This document shows, piece by piece, positions 31,633-44,252 of a stretch of 64,000 bases of DNA; within the stretch, counting starts at the first letter, position 1, and each line of letters starts with the position of its first letter. The position numbers were made by a program, and so were the translations under genes. Source of the DNA: Coniochaeta sp. PMI_546 (taxonomy: Eukaryota; Ascomycota; Sordariomycetes; Coniochaetales; Coniochaetaceae); contig MU271143.1 of the NCBI GenBank assembly GCA_021432605.1, positions 3,915,277 to 3,979,276 on the forward strand, read 5' to 3'. Under the pieces are notes generated by a model. It made no database searches. It was not told the DNA's origin and was given only the letters and a program-made list of their open reading frames with translations.

Positions 31633-33064
31633 ATGTCGGACGATATCCCGTCCAGAGTTTACACCCGAAAACGAAAAGCTCACGCCAAGTCTCGCGGCGG
31701 CTGCCGGAACTGCAAGATTCGGCGAATCAAGGTACCACTGACCTCGGTCGACTCGACCATCCACAGGCCATGGAAGCGAGATATGCATAGAGTTCTGATC
31801 TCACATTAGTGCGACGAAGCCAAACCGCTATGCAGAAGATGTAAATCCTTCGGCGTGTCCTGTACCTATGATCGTATATCGTCCGAACTTCAGCCGTTTG
31901 AGGAGTGTGCGTTTAGTGTCAACGCGTCCCTGAGCACCGCAGTGTCTATAAATCAGACTGTTCTAGGGCTGCTGAACGACAACCTTCGCCAACAGTCTCC
32001 CGGAAAACCCACTTTTCAGCTGGATGATTTCGACCTGGGGGTCTTGAATACGTTCCATGAGCGGAGTGTGCTTACTCTTGGAGTCGAAAGCACGAAGTAC
32101 ATCTACCAACAAGAGGGCCTAAGGCTGGCAATAAAAGTACATGCCAAATTTCCTTACCTTGAGCTCTCGTGCAGTTTACTTGAAGATAATTTAGGCTGAC
32201 AGCTGTCAGCACCCCTTTCTAATGCACACCGCCCTCGCACTTACCATGACGCACAGCAGATCGGACAGACTATCCGCCAAGCAGACCACAAGAGAGGTTT
32301 ATCATTGGTATCAAGGCGTGTCACAATTTAACAAGAAGCTCAGTGATCCACAATTGACCTCTTCCGAGCGAGATGCCATCTGGATGACAGCAGCTATGCT
32401 GGGATGCACGACATTGGCTCATGTGGACAGTCTGGATCCCGAGCAGTCTTGGCCGTTGAATGACCCATCGCCTATGGACCTGGCCTGGCTCAAGTTGAGT
32501 AACGGCAAGAAAGAGGCCTGGGCTATCGCGGATCTCTCCCGACCGGACAGCACGTTGCGTTCGTTCGTCACCGGTCCCGCCATAGACGACTTTGTCATCA
32601 AGACCACCGATCTGGAAGCATTTAAAGCATTACCACACGAAATGGTCGAGCTCTGCGGGTTAAACTCTTTCTCGACACCGGAGAGCAACCCCTATCACGT
32701 TTCCGCGGCCGGTTTAGGTCGGCTCGTACCTGTTGAGAGTTGCCAAGAGAACATTCTAAAGTTCTTCGCGTTCCTGGGCCATATGACGCCCGAGTTCCAG
32801 GGACTGCTCGAAATACGGGACCCGCTCGCCGTGTTGATCATGCTGTGGTACCAGACACTGCTCGGTGCGGGCAATGGCGCGCAATGGTACACAAAAAAGC
32901 GCACTCTCGTGGAGACCGAGGCCATGATATACTATCTCGAACGGTATCACAGTCATGTTCCCAATATGGCCAAGCTACTTGAGTTTCCGAAGCGCATACG
33001 GTTTGGAAATGGACTTGAATCCTTGAGCAGGCCAATGCTGGAGCGTTATGGGTTTACATCTTGA
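31633..33064 (+). CDS. Zn2Cys6 transcription factor (Upc2/sterol-regulator-like layout)
   Basis: Three exons (31633-31731, 31810-32136, 32210-33064) give 426 residues. A basic N-terminus (RKRKAHAKSRGG) leads into CRNCKIRRIK, then across intron 1 CDEAKPLCRRCKSFGVSCTY, a complete Zn2Cys6 cluster split by an intron at the usual place. The LAIK/HPFLMHTALALTMTHSR block after intron 2 is the conserved start of the Upc2-type fungal-specific domain. The C-terminal part (FLGHMTPEFQGLLEIRDPLA, YYLERYH) also fits this class. It probably regulates the divergent MDR gene. The ATG at 31633 is preferred over upstream frames because it sits just before the basic patch. Confidence 0.85.
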
Positions 33065-33873
33065 GGCCAAACCAGCCCTCACGTGTAAAGATAGTGAGCT
33101 TGTGCCGATTGAGTTGTTCTCTCAGGCAACAATGGAGGAACAAAGCACATGCTCGCCCAATGCGACTAATACCGTGTTAGTTCTCCAACTCAGTAGTGAA
33201 TCAGACAGTTGAAAGGTGTGTGGAGAAGCGACCTTTTTCGGCGCGGACCCTTCCTGTCTACTCTACAGATCCCCTAGTGACACTCCTGCCATTCAAGAAT
33301 ACGTACAGGCAAATCAACAGTGTTCTCAGTACAATTAGATATTTCACACCAACCCCGTTCAGGATCACGAAGTCCTCTCTCAGCATCTACAAGTAGACTT
33401 GATCCTCTACGGCCAAGGCCCATGGTAGTGAATATGTTGAGGGCCATGCCGTCCCTCCGGTGTCGGTGTTGTCCTAAAATGTCTCGGCTCAACAAGTGAT
33501 CTCAGTGCCAAAAGGGTGAACCCAATGTAGATCAGAGGGGACGTCAAATTTGAGGGTCCTCACCTAGATTAAGTCGTTGCCTTGCATGGAGTACCGTGAA
33601 CAAGACTGGCATGAAGACGTCCGGATGTACTGCTCATAACAAGGAAACAGAGTGCCCCAAACCCCTGAATAGCATTCTTAACTACCTAGTGCAACGAGAG
33701 TACGAACAGACCACGTAGCCAGTAGCCGCACACGACGCCAATAGTATGATCACGGCCGTTACAGGAGATACATAGGAGGCAAACAGAACCAAGAAAGTAA
33801 TTGTGCTTGACACTCCACCATTGACCAATCAATTCCATTATCCCAAGGTCGTCAAAAAACGATGGCTGGTAGA
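33065..33873. other. Intergenic, about 800 bp
   Basis: The flanking genes converge here. Only short frames without coding character are present; no RNA gene is recognised. Confidence 0.5.
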
Positions 33874-34632
33874 TTATACCCCATTATGACCCCAGGGACC
33901 CAGCTTTTTATCCTCTCCATGAGGCAGATACCCGGCAGTATGTGCCTTCCTGACTCGACGCGCGCTCTCCTCCTTGACCTTGGCGAGACGCGAAGCGGTG
34001 CAGGAGGGTCTCCGCATGTACGTATCTCGCAGTCGTGGAAGGTATTGGACGTCCCCGACACAGTAGCTCACCGTCTCAGTGGCCAAGGGACGGACGGAGA
34101 AGATGCTTGTAGCGGAGTTCATGAGAGCTGAACCTTGCTGCTTGATACTGACCCAACGAGAGACTTCCGTGTTATTCAGGTCGAGATCCCGCTGCACACT
34201 GACATTCAGCCCCCTTAGGTATGTCTTGAACCCGGATCGCGTGGCGTTTTCGAGGAGCTGGATGTCGGTTACCCCTGAGATGCCGACGTCGTACAGGGCC
34301 TTCAGCGCGTCGGCATCATTGCGAACGTCCCAGAAGTATTTGGAGATATTCGGATCTTCGAATACGGATTTGAGCGTCTTCAACGAACTTGCCGGGGAGG
34401 CAGTAGTGAAAGCCGCTAGCCCCAGGGTTTGGACATCGACGATAACGACCGTATTCTGTGGATGGACGAGGATAGTGATGAGGGTCAATGTTCCATTACG
34501 ACTGAGATTATGGCCTTCAAGGTCGACAAAAAGAGTGCTCGAGTCGTCGATTGAGGAAAGAAAAGACGTGAGGTCAGCAGTGGTGGATATCACCTTTACA
34601 GTTGTCGAGGATGGAAAAGAAGACGATGCCAT
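33874..34632 (-). CDS. 3'-5' exonuclease domain protein (DEDD superfamily, RNase D-like)
   Basis: An intronless 252-residue protein consisting almost only of a 3'-5' exonuclease domain (PF01612-type). Motif Exo I is LFVDLEG with D37 and E39. Exo II is WDVRNDADALKALY with Asp near 106-108. Exo III is SYCVGDVQYLPRL with D194, where the Tyr four residues before would be the DEDDy tyrosine only if shifted, so the subtype is unsure. These four acids bind two metal ions that cleave 3'-terminal nucleotides. No HRDC or helicase domain follows. Such single-domain fungal proteins are common and mostly uncharacterised. The C-terminal tail is basic (RRVRKAHTAG). Confidence 0.82.
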   Translation of the reverse strand: MASSSFPSSTTVKVISTTADLTSFLSSIDDSSTLFVDLEGHNLSRNGTLTLITILVHPQNTVVIVDVQTLGLAAFTTASPASSLKTLKSVFEDPNISKYFWDVRNDADALKALYDVGISGVTDIQLLENATRSGFKTYLRGLNVSVQRDLDLNNTEVSRWVSIKQQGSALMNSATSIFSVRPLATETVSYCVGDVQYLPRLRDTYMRRPSCTASRLAKVKEESARRVRKAHTAGYLPHGEDKKLGPWGHNGV

Positions 34633-35450
34633 GCTGATCCAGAGAAAGGGACTTTGGTTAGATGATCAGATGTGTTTGCAAAAGAAGGATGAGAAAGAAG
34701 AGGAAAAGAAACAACATAAGAGTATCCGGGGGACCTAAGAGATACCTGTAGATAGGCCTGAGAAGAGGCGTGACACACCAACCCGATATATTTGGTCATG
34801 TCCGCAGGGAAAACCTGCCACCTATGACCAATAGCAATGCTTCCTCTGCAGAGACGCACAGCTATGGGCTGTGACGATGGGCCTCCAGCATTGGTGGCGC
34901 TCAGCAACAGTGTGGAGGTTGGGGAATTCCAGTCATGTTGGCGAGGACATTGGGGGGCGATTCGTTGTTGGGGTTTGACAAGAAGTGAAACTGGCTGTGT
35001 ACTGAATATCAAGTGAACAGATGAATTCAGTACAACGCAGAAGCAAAGCCCAAACAGTCACAGAAGCAAGCAGCAAGGTAGCAATCAGTACTGACCAAGG
35101 TAATGTAATGCAATGGAAAACGACGGGCAAACATCATATCCAAATATGTCAAATCTTTACCAAGAAAGGCAATATTCCATGAGAATTTAACCCTTCGGTG
35201 ATAAATCCCCTCTAGTCACCTGTCCTTGCACATTCTGCGACGTACAGCGATCATGTCAACCGCAACTCGTATATAGTTATAAGTTATGCCTATTGTAAAG
35301 ACAGTGTATAATAAAGACTACGATATGACGAAAAGAGTGACGGCACCGGCTAGGGGTTAACCAATGCAAAACAGACAGAACGAACGCATAAAAAATCACA
35401 ACAAGACTTGCCAGGATACTCATACACCTCGCACGAAGTCAGTTGCATAA
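34633..35450. other. Intergenic, about 820 bp
   Basis: It holds the 5' flank of the exonuclease gene and the 3' end of the long unknown gene. The stretch at 35150-35450 is AT-rich. No gene is supported. Confidence 0.5.
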
Positions 35451-38400
35451 TCAAGGGTAATATCCTGTCTTCCGAGCGTGCAAATTCCGCCTTGCAGCGT
35501 CCTCGGCGGCCATCCGCCTCAGGTAGACCTCATGGCCAAACACATTTCTGAAATCAGGGGTGGGCACGCCTTCCCGAATCAACTCCTCGGTGACTGTCCG
35601 GCTATCGCTCCAAGCCGTTCCGAATGGGCCCCAACCAGGTTGTAGCGGCGGCCCACCGCCGAAACCTACACCGGCATCGGGGTCAAAGGAGACTGTGTCG
35701 TCGGTGTCAAGAGCCATAGGCTGCTGCCGAAGCACGGATTCGGACTCGGAGACCGTGGGGAAAGCGTTGGTCTTGGATGCATATTTGGCGAAGGTGGCTG
35801 TGAGCCTGGGAGACAAAGGTGGAGTAGCAACAGGGGTGATGGAGTTCGGCTGGCCGAAGAGTAGGCCACGAGCTGCGGCGGAGGGCGGAGGTGTTGGTGC
35901 TGAAAGGTGTTAGTTTAAGAAGACGGGGGGATGGGGAAACTTGAACTTGCCGGCTTGCCATGGCGGAACGGTGTTCCCAGGTGGTCTATGATAACCTATG
36001 CCGCTCTGCTCAGGGGTACGAGAAGGTGTACGAGAAGGTGTGGGGAGGAGCCAGCCTGGATGACCCGCGGCCTGCGTTTTGCGTTGCTGGTTGGCTTGGA
36101 GATCTTTTTGGATTCTTTCGGTGACACGCTCCAGACTCCGAGCATCTTCCTCGGCCTTTGCGTCGTCAGAGTTCATGCTCAGGATAGCCAGGAAGGTGTC
36201 CACTAGAGTGCGTATTGCTGGGTCGGCGCGGAGTATCTCTTTCGTCGCCATGCGCTTCATGGTTTGGCTCTTCTTCTTCTCGCGGCCGCGTGGAATGGTC
36301 TCTAGCTCGCCTTCCCAGAAGAGATTTTCGATGTTGGCGTTGTCTTCCGACAAATAGAACTTGGTTTTAGAAAGGTGATTCAGGTCGAGCTGTAAGTAAT
36401 TGCGAGAGCGCTCTATGTCATCGTCGAGTTCTTCTGTCAGTGCAGCGGCACTTTTGAATTGTTGCCGAATCTGCTCCAATGTTTGGAGGATATCCGCAAT
36501 AACGGGTTCGAAGATCTCCTCGATTTTCGTATAGAGCGACCCGCCATAGCGCCCATGAAGCCTCGTCCTCGCAAGCGGCGTTTGCTGGACGTAGTCCACT
36601 ACTAAAGTCTGGATGCAGCGAATCTCGTGAAGGATGTGGTGATGCAGCTCCTTGTAACTGCCGATAAGTGCGTTGAACTCCCGAATGAGTTGGTGGAAAA
36701 GCCTCGAGATGTAGCCGTTCATATCGAGGCTCTGCTGTATATCGCTTATTTCACCACTTTGGACAGCCCTGAAGATTGCCTCATTTTCGCGATCTATTAT
36801 CTGTAGCTTCTCCATATGTGTCGAGTTGGCGTCCTGCAAGATGGTGTACAGCACAGAGGTATGGCGATGTATCCTGTCCACGATTTTGTCAAATACCTCG
36901 TTCCGAGATGGCCAGACCTTGCACTCGTGGTGGAATCTTTTTCGAACCCAGATTGACTCCATCGTTTCGTGCATAACTTCGCGACAGTAAGCGTAGAGAA
37001 CTCCATGACCAAGCTGCTTGAGGAACCTTAGAGCAACGGAGAGCCACTCCCCATGAGATTCGCCGAAGACACGTTGTAAGTCCTTGTTTCGCTTATACCC
37101 CCTCTTCAGGATTGTGAGAGACCCAGTGTCTGGGTGCATCTTTAGAGCGTGATGGCCATATTTTAGGACTTCTGAATTCCAAAAGGTTTGGTCGAAGAAC
37201 CTGCTGTAGGTACCGGTGGGTAACAGAGTCGAGATCTTGTCTACTGGAAGAGGAGGATTGAGGAGTATTTTCTCGTCTTCAAGATGTGGTCGGTGCCGCG
37301 TCGGCCAATTGCCAAGCAGTATCGTTATCGGCATCAGAGTATGGTGTGCATATAATGGTCCGGAGGTGCTGAACGCGGAATCTATAGTGCCGCCAAAGAG
37401 CTTTGGCAGGGTTGATCACCATCAGTAAGTCGGTTGGGTATCGTGCTGCAGTGGTAAACGACCAAGACTTACGGCGTTCTCAAAAGAAAATCCACACTCT
37501 TGTACTGGTTCGTCTTCATAGAACGGCTCATGATCGCTTGTAAGTTCTTCCCCCAGTGTTTTGAGAGCCGCCATCAGATCAACAGGCACGCCACATAGGG
37601 GAGAGGAAGAGTCGTGATAATCAATATGGGCTAGACTGAGAAGACCCATCATAGCCATATGTGCAGCATGCTAGACACAAGTTAGATTCTGGACTTGAAA
37701 GACCAATTCGAACATATGCCAGATTATCCTTCTACTCACGGCTAGCTCATGAAGAATCGTGGCCGCAATCATCATCGTGCAGCATGCTTTCTCCTTGTGC
37801 GTAAGCTCTGGCGTAAGCAGGGGCCATAGCATCTCAGCCCCAATGACGACAAGGACGCCTGCAGTTGAGGGATTATCCATGCAGAAGATCATAGTTTCAC
37901 CCCATGTAATCCGCTCCAGAGGCGTGCCCTTCTTCCAGCTCTCTGCAGAGGAGAAGAAGTCAAGCCGGAGACGTTGGCTAAGAAACTCAGCTGCAGCTCG
38001 GGGAAGATCGTATCCATAGTAGTCTATTTTGTCGATGGCCCTCGAACCCACCTGCTCGGGATGGCCTGTAACGGATTGGGCCTGGTCAAAGTGCGTCGTA
38101 AATGAGATCCAGTTAGTCTCAAGCGCACTCGTGGCACCGTACGCGAGACGTGATGGATCAATCCTCTTTCTACTCTTCGCATTTAGCAAGGCTAACCAGA
38201 ACGGGTGGTTAGTATTGAGGATGCGCGTGACAACTTGGAAAGCCGGTTGGAGGGCCGCCCAGACGATCTCATTCTTCCATAACGTATCAGAATCAGTACT
38301 CAGGTGCAGTCAGGTTCTTCAACAAGCTCAGATGCCACTCACCTGTGCACACCACTCTCCTCGGTTACCGTGGAGGTTGTAAAGATATCGAGGTTCCTCC

Positions 38401-39479
38401 TCCACGTCACCACGGGTTACTGGGCTCATCCACCGTTCTCGACTAAGGAGGCTAGCTTATTCGGTAAGTAGAAATATTACAACGGTGTAGTCAGATAGTT
38501 AGATCGACTCACGGATGCAGCGGGCCATCAAGATCATATTTGACGGGAATTGGATCCAGAGAGTGAGCATCATGAGCAATTCGCTGCAGAGAGTTGCGTC
38601 AGGATCAAACTTCCATATTTTGGAAAATAGAGCAGGAGTGGGGTTGGATAAGGTCCTCACTTCGTCTGATGTGGTGTTGGCAAAGGCCGCCTGCTGCAAT
38701 GCCTCGTCTTGCTCGAGCATGTCTTGCAGTTGGAGATAGGCCTCAATCTGCTCGGTGTTTCCAGTCTGACTCGTATGCAGTGATTTGATGTACTCGGACG
38801 ACGATTCCATGTCATCACGATTGTTCAATCGCAGAAATGTTCGAACATCTTCAACAGTGATATAGTCCTTCACCCCAGTAGGCGTCGGCTGAGCTTGAGT
38901 AAGCTTTACCTGCCTGGTCGTTGAGTTCGACGGTGACATCCGTGAACGGCCATTCAGTTGATCAAGATGAATGCCAAAGCGCTTAGCATAAGGCGTAGGG
39001 TTTTTAAGACTGTCCTTTGGAAGCAGAGCCGGCCGCTGCTTGTCCAATGGGTGGATCTTCACCCAGTGTGTCGCTTTCCCATCCTCGTCAAACTTGTAGT
39101 GCTCGTCGTTCCATTCAGGATCACACCAGTAGGGGATCCATTGCACGTACGTTTTCACTCCGTTTAGTGGTATCCTCTGGGGGGGAGGGTGAAAAGGAGG
39201 CTCAGGGCCAGCGGCAGGTGCAGGAGGAGAGGGAGGGCGCGGGATAGGTTTTCTTTCGCCCAGGGCTACGAGCGCCTCCTGCGTTGTAATGAAGTCTACG
39301 CCAATTGCTGACCAGTCGGCTTCTGCACTGGAATCGCTGACCTCGTCCGATGTAGTCGTTGCAGATGCGACTTCAGAGAGCATAGACGTGTCGGACGAGG
39401 TTTCATCGGCCATGTCTACATCATCTTCGTACATCTGAGCCATCGGAGCGGGACCAGGCGGAGGATTGGGGACAGCCAT
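35451..39479 (-). CDS. Long fungal protein of unknown function
   Basis: About six exons of one frame: 39479-38513; a piece near 38446-38343; 38270 to about 37741; about 37673-37474; about 37403 to 35940; and about 35899-35451. The product is roughly 1,100-1,150 residues. The N-terminus is acidic and proline-rich (YEDDVDMADETSSDTSM; PRPPSPPAPAAGPEPP). The centre contains GEWCAQNEIVWAALQPAFQ and a Cys/Met-rich helical block (EKACCTMMIAATILHELA then HAAHMAMMGLLSLAHI). The C-terminal third is helical with coiled-coil-like heptads (ADILQTLEQIRQQFKSAAAL). A histidine pair, HELA...HAAH, recalls a metalloprotease helix, but no HExxH is present. No family is recognised. Internal boundaries are approximate. 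Confidence 0.6.
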
Positions 39480-41263
39480 GCTGGAGTTTGGAGTGGAAGC
39501 CTACTATCACACACTTGTGCAAGCGTGCGAAGACCTGAGGTGATTGGTGATAAACGAAATGATGAGCAGGACAGAGGTGTAGAGTATCATATAGCTAGGG
39601 TGTAGTACATAGCTGCCATGCGACATTTGACCACATCGTTCGATGGCAAGCTTCTTTATTGAAACACACAAAGAGCCTCCTCGACGTCGAAATGGTCCGC
39701 TTGCAGAGTCGGAAAGCGATATCAGTCTAAGCTCTACACACAGCCTTGAAAGCTCCAGTGTTGTCGCCCTCTAAGAGATTAGCATCTCGCCACTCATACA
39801 CTATTTCCATGCATGTACAGCAAAGTGGTCAAGCTGGTGGCTCGAGACGGTAAGGAGAGAGTTCTGACGACTTGTCCTCATTGCAATCGAATAACAAGAT
39901 CTGACAAGAAATGAATAGAGGTATTCAGTCAGCAAAATATATCCTAGGCCCAGAAGCAGCAGCACGCGCTCATCGATGATCTGTCTGGATGCTAGGTGCT
40001 GCCGTGTCTCCGAAGTCGAAGCTGCTATTCACCTGAATTACGAAATAGACTTGATGGTGAAAGACAATCGATGTAAGCCTTCTGGCATTTGACCGCATCG
40101 AATCGCATGCGGACAGAACAAAGAAAGGCTCGAGTTCGACACTGACGACAATGCGACGTTTGGAAGGGATGCGAGGAAAAGGACCAGAGCTTGAGCTGCT
40201 GGTGCCCTGTGGATGACAAAGCATCACGTAGCAGAATGTCCACTGAATCCAATCTCCCTTTGCTAAGGTGCCTTAGCGCTACCAGTATGGCCGCTGTAGC
40301 AAGCAAACCGGGACATGGCCAGACCGTTCTATTTTTTGAATTCCAGGATGGAAAGTCATGAGGAGGAGGTAAGGTACCGATATGCATGCATGCATCTCTT
40401 GTGCGCAAGATAGACAAGCAAGAAGCAAACAAAATGCCAAGTGTGACTGCCGAGTGGCGTGGGTTATGCTATCTTCCGTCCTCGGGCATTTGAGGCTGCA
40501 CGCAACGATCGACGGCACGATGATGGGCCGGTGCGATGCAAATTTGCCATCGCCAATTGCCAATGAAGCTGTCATTGATGGCCATACAGGTCCACGAGTC
40601 GCGAAGTTCGTGTCGCAGGGACACAGAGCTTGGGGAGCTCTGACGCGTTCAAAGGGAGACAGAACTGTGGGATTCGGAGACGACCTCGGTTCCACCGATG
40701 TTCCAGGCGGCGCTGTGGCTTGACCTTCCACATCGAGAAGGTGGCCGGTAGCATTGGAAATTAAAGCTTTGCCAAGACCAAGCACCGGAACTGCAAAGCA
40801 ACACAACACATCACAACCCGGTACAACCTTACCGTTGGGCTATTGCAAAGCTTCAACGCGATAGGAAGCTCGGCAAAGTCACAACGCCTGCCGTACCCTC
40901 CGCTCGGGCACTCCCATGGATCAGAGACATGCGGATCCCGGTATTAGCGGCCGATAATAGGACACTTCCTGCCAGATTCCTGAGAAAGCCTTAAATGGGG
41001 ATAGACAACAGACGCACCAGATCGGCGCCAGGACAGACATGGAAGGCAATCCTGGCATAGAGTCGCGCCTACCATCCAGGTTGCCAGCAAGATATGATCA
41101 CCTTCGTAATCTGCGGTGCCAGGGGGTAACGATCTCTCGGCGAATAGCTGTTTAAATATGTTGCCGTGGCCCGGCTACTGCTGTTCCTCTCTGGCTAGCT
41201 CAATCCTGCTTGAAGGGAAGGGTCCGTCTCGCGGAGAACTCGTCGCCAGATACGCAACTCAAG
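39480..41263. other. Intergenic, about 1.8 kb
   Basis: The longest gene-free stretch in the left two thirds, between divergent starts at 39479 (minus) and 41264 (plus). A minus-strand frame of 176 codons (40279-40809) lacks coding character. A small GCATGCATGCAT alternating run occurs at about 40383. No RNA gene or mobile element is recognised. Confidence 0.5.
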
Positions 41264-43733
41264 ATGCGCTCGGGTACGCTCGCCCTCTCGGCCCTCCTCG
41301 CTGGAGCGGCCGAACTGGTCGCTGCCGACTGTGCGGCCGATAACTGTGTGCGAGCCTTGCGTGCGACGCAGACTCCAGGTCGCTTGTCAAGCGCTCAGGC
41401 TTTCTGCGCGACCTTCACAGCTACCAGTGTCGCCGCCACAGCTATCCCGACGTATGCCGTGAACAACTGCAAGGAGAACCAGAACGGAGACCTTTACTTC
41501 CGTGTCTCGAGTGCATGCTCCTGCATCGCACCCGCGACGACCTCGGTGCCGACTACGACGACCGGATCTCCAACGGCGGCATGCGCCCTTGTGAGCAGCT
41601 CATGGTCCGTCCAAAAGGCGGCCGCGACCGGTAAGTCCGCATTCTTGTTGCCCAAGTAACACTCAAACCTTGTGCAGAGCCGTGACTGAACTGAGCATCA
41701 CAGCTACACCGACCGTGGCAGCTGCTCTGGCCCACGAGTGCCTGAACTCTGTCCCGCTCAAGAAGGATGCCGCCATTGCCCTTGTGGATGCCCTCGAGCC
41801 GTATCTCGAGTGGCAGAGCGACCCAGGTTATAAGGCGGATCCGCCAGCGGGATACTACTACCCCGGCTATGACCTGTTTGCCGCTCTCGCCAAGGTCAGG
41901 AGCAACCTTGTGGCGGACAAGTACCCCAACGAGTACCAGTTCCAGGCCGACCTGTATGCTACAGTCTTCGGACCTGGTCACGATGGCCACTTCGTTTTCT
42001 ACCCCGACGCTCTCACCAAAGTCTTTGAGTGGAGGCGTCAACGGTCCCTCGTCTCCATCAGTGAGGACGGCACGTCATTGCCGGTGATCAAGCTATACGA
42101 GGACGTCATCTCTGCACCTGAGAAGGCTTCCATTGTCAAACTCATCAACGGAATCGATGCGGCGACATATGTGCTCAACACCATCAATGTGGCCGGCTAC
42201 AACCAGGACGTCGACTCGCAGTACAACTCCATGTTCTTCGAGAAGGCGAATTTCGCCGTCAACGGTGGCAAGGGTTACTTCGCCGCCGGTGGTCGTATCC
42301 GTTACATTTACCAAGGCGAGAACACGACCTTCACCTTCGAGAATGGCACCGTTCTCACCCTCGAGAACAAGGCCGCGGTCAAAGCCGACATGAGCGGCGT
42401 CATCGACGGTGCCACTTACTATCAAAAGTTCTGCACCCCGGCACCTACCACCTCAGCGGCAGCCACGGCCGAGATTGCAGCTGCTGGTGAAGGCGGTTCC
42501 ATCCCGGGTTACCCGGCACCCCTTATTGCCACCGACGACGGCGTTGTAGCAGGGTACTACCTCTCCGGTCCCGGCCTCGACGACGTAGCCGTCATCGTCG
42601 TGCTCGCCTTCGAGAACGAGCTCCCCTCCGAGTTCCAAGCCGTCGCAGCCGACTTCTACGACATGGCTGTGGCCGCCGGCAAGACCAAGCTGGTAATCGA
42701 CTTCCAGGCCAACGGCGGCGGCTACATCTTGCAAGGGTACGACTTCTTCCGCCAGCTCTTCCCCAAAGTAGATCCATTCGGCGCCAGTCGCTGGAAGGAG
42801 AACGATGCCTTCATGGCCATAGCGCATATCTTCTCCGATGCCGTGGCCAACCTAGACCCCTACACCAGCTCCGACGAGGGCCTGATCAACGCGTACGAGT
42901 CTTGGTTCAACTACCGCTACGACCTCAACCTCACGGGCCAGCCCTTCAAGACCTTCGAGGACAAATTCGCTCCACATGTGTACAAGAACACGCCCTACAC
43001 CAACCTTATGCGCTGGAACCTGACCGACCCGCTCACCACCATCAACGACACTTTCGGCATGGGCATGGAGATCACCGGGTACGGCACCCTCTCTAACGCC
43101 ACGCAGCCCTTCGCGGCGGAGAACATTGTCATGCTCTACGACGGCGTGTGCGCCTCCACCTGCACTCTGGCGTCGGAATTCCTCCGCCTCCAGGGCGGCG
43201 TCAAGTCCGTCGCCTTCGGCGGCCGCCCCAAGGCCGGACCGATCCAGGGCGTCGGCGGCGTCAAGGGCGCCCAGACGCTCAGCTACGGCAACATCAACTC
43301 CTACGTCTCCCAGGCAAAGGGTTACGGCACCGGCACGCCCGAGCAGAAGGCTGCGCTGGCGCGGTATAGCACGCTGCCTATCCAGCGGAGTACCGCCTCG
43401 GCGGTCAACTCGAGGGATGCCATCCTGCCCGACAACGTGAACGACGGCACGCCCGCGCAGTTTGTGGCTGAGGAGGCGGATTGTCGGTTGTACTGGACTG
43501 AGGCGATGGTGAAGGACGTCACGGAGATCTGGAAGGCGGCTGCGAATGCTGCGTTCAACGGGGCGAAGTGCGCTTATGGCGGGATCTCTGGGGCGAAGAG
43601 GAGTGTGGCGGTGGAGATGAGGGAGCGGATTGCGCCAGCGGTGAGACGGAGCGAGTTGATTGATCGGAATCAAAAAGTGCCTGTCGATAGCGATTCTTGG
43701 CTCGCTGTCCATCGGCAGAAGGCTGTCCCTTGA
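41264..43733 (+). CDS. Secreted S41-family serine peptidase
   Basis: Two exons (41264-41630, 41704-43733) give 798 residues. A signal peptide (MRSGTLALSALLAGAAELVAA) is followed by a Cys-rich N-terminal module (CAADNCVRALRAT...FCATFTA...ACSCIA) and a Thr/Pro/Ser linker. The S41 (tail-specific/CPAF-like) domain spans about residues 150-690; LVIDFQANGGG and the nucleophile block YDGVCASTCTLASEF (Ser near residue 607) fit it. This fungal group includes the peptidases of ustiloxin and phomopsin gene clusters (UstP/PhomP), but most members lie outside such clusters, and no UstYa-like gene or repeat precursor is seen nearby. Unusually GC-rich third positions produce long antisense frames. Confidence 0.85.
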
Positions 43734-44252
43734 GCGGTTCACTGGAACTATTGGGGTCCGACGTACTAGACATAGTAATGTAGTATACGAAGTAATGTGT
43801 AGTTGACAAGACCAAAACACGAAATATGAAGACTTTTCACGGTTGTCCAAGAGCTGAGCGAGGACAACATCCTAACATCAACAAACAAGACCGGCGAAGA
43901 AAGGTAGGGGCGATGTCTTCGATGGAACCGACTGACAGGCGACGGATCCACCCAGCATATGGACTCGCAGCATTATCATGATGTTCTTTCCTCGCATGAA
44001 CCATTCCACTCAGTCGGGGTTCGTCTCGAGTCCTTAAGGGCGTATTCTCAAGCTTTTGGTTGTACACCTTGGTGATTGAGTCAGCACGGGCCAAGATGCT
44101 GCCGACTCCCACACCCCGCCTTCAGAAGTTCAGGGGTTTCAGCCTGCCATCGCTTCAGACATGCCTAACATTGAAAGAACCATCTTATCGCAACCTGCGA
44201 ACTGCTCTACAGCGCTGCTGTGATGAGGCAGCACTGCGATTCCTAATCGATC
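43734..44252. other. Intergenic
   Basis: A 519-bp spacer between two plus-strand genes, holding the 3' UTR of the peptidase gene and the promoter of the membrane-protein gene. No gene is seen. Confidence 0.5.

Noticed and set aside
40383-40396. GCATGCATGCAT run as a possible repeat element
   Set aside because: Only about 12-14 bp of alternating sequence, isolated; no array.
40279-40809. 176-codon minus-strand frame in the 39.5-41.3 kb gap
   Set aside because: No domain, no splice partner, composition unlike neighbouring genes.
42852-43850. 332-codon minus-strand frame under the S41 peptidase
   Set aside because: Shadow of a GC-rich gene with strong codon bias; Arg/His/Val-rich composition without family motifs.
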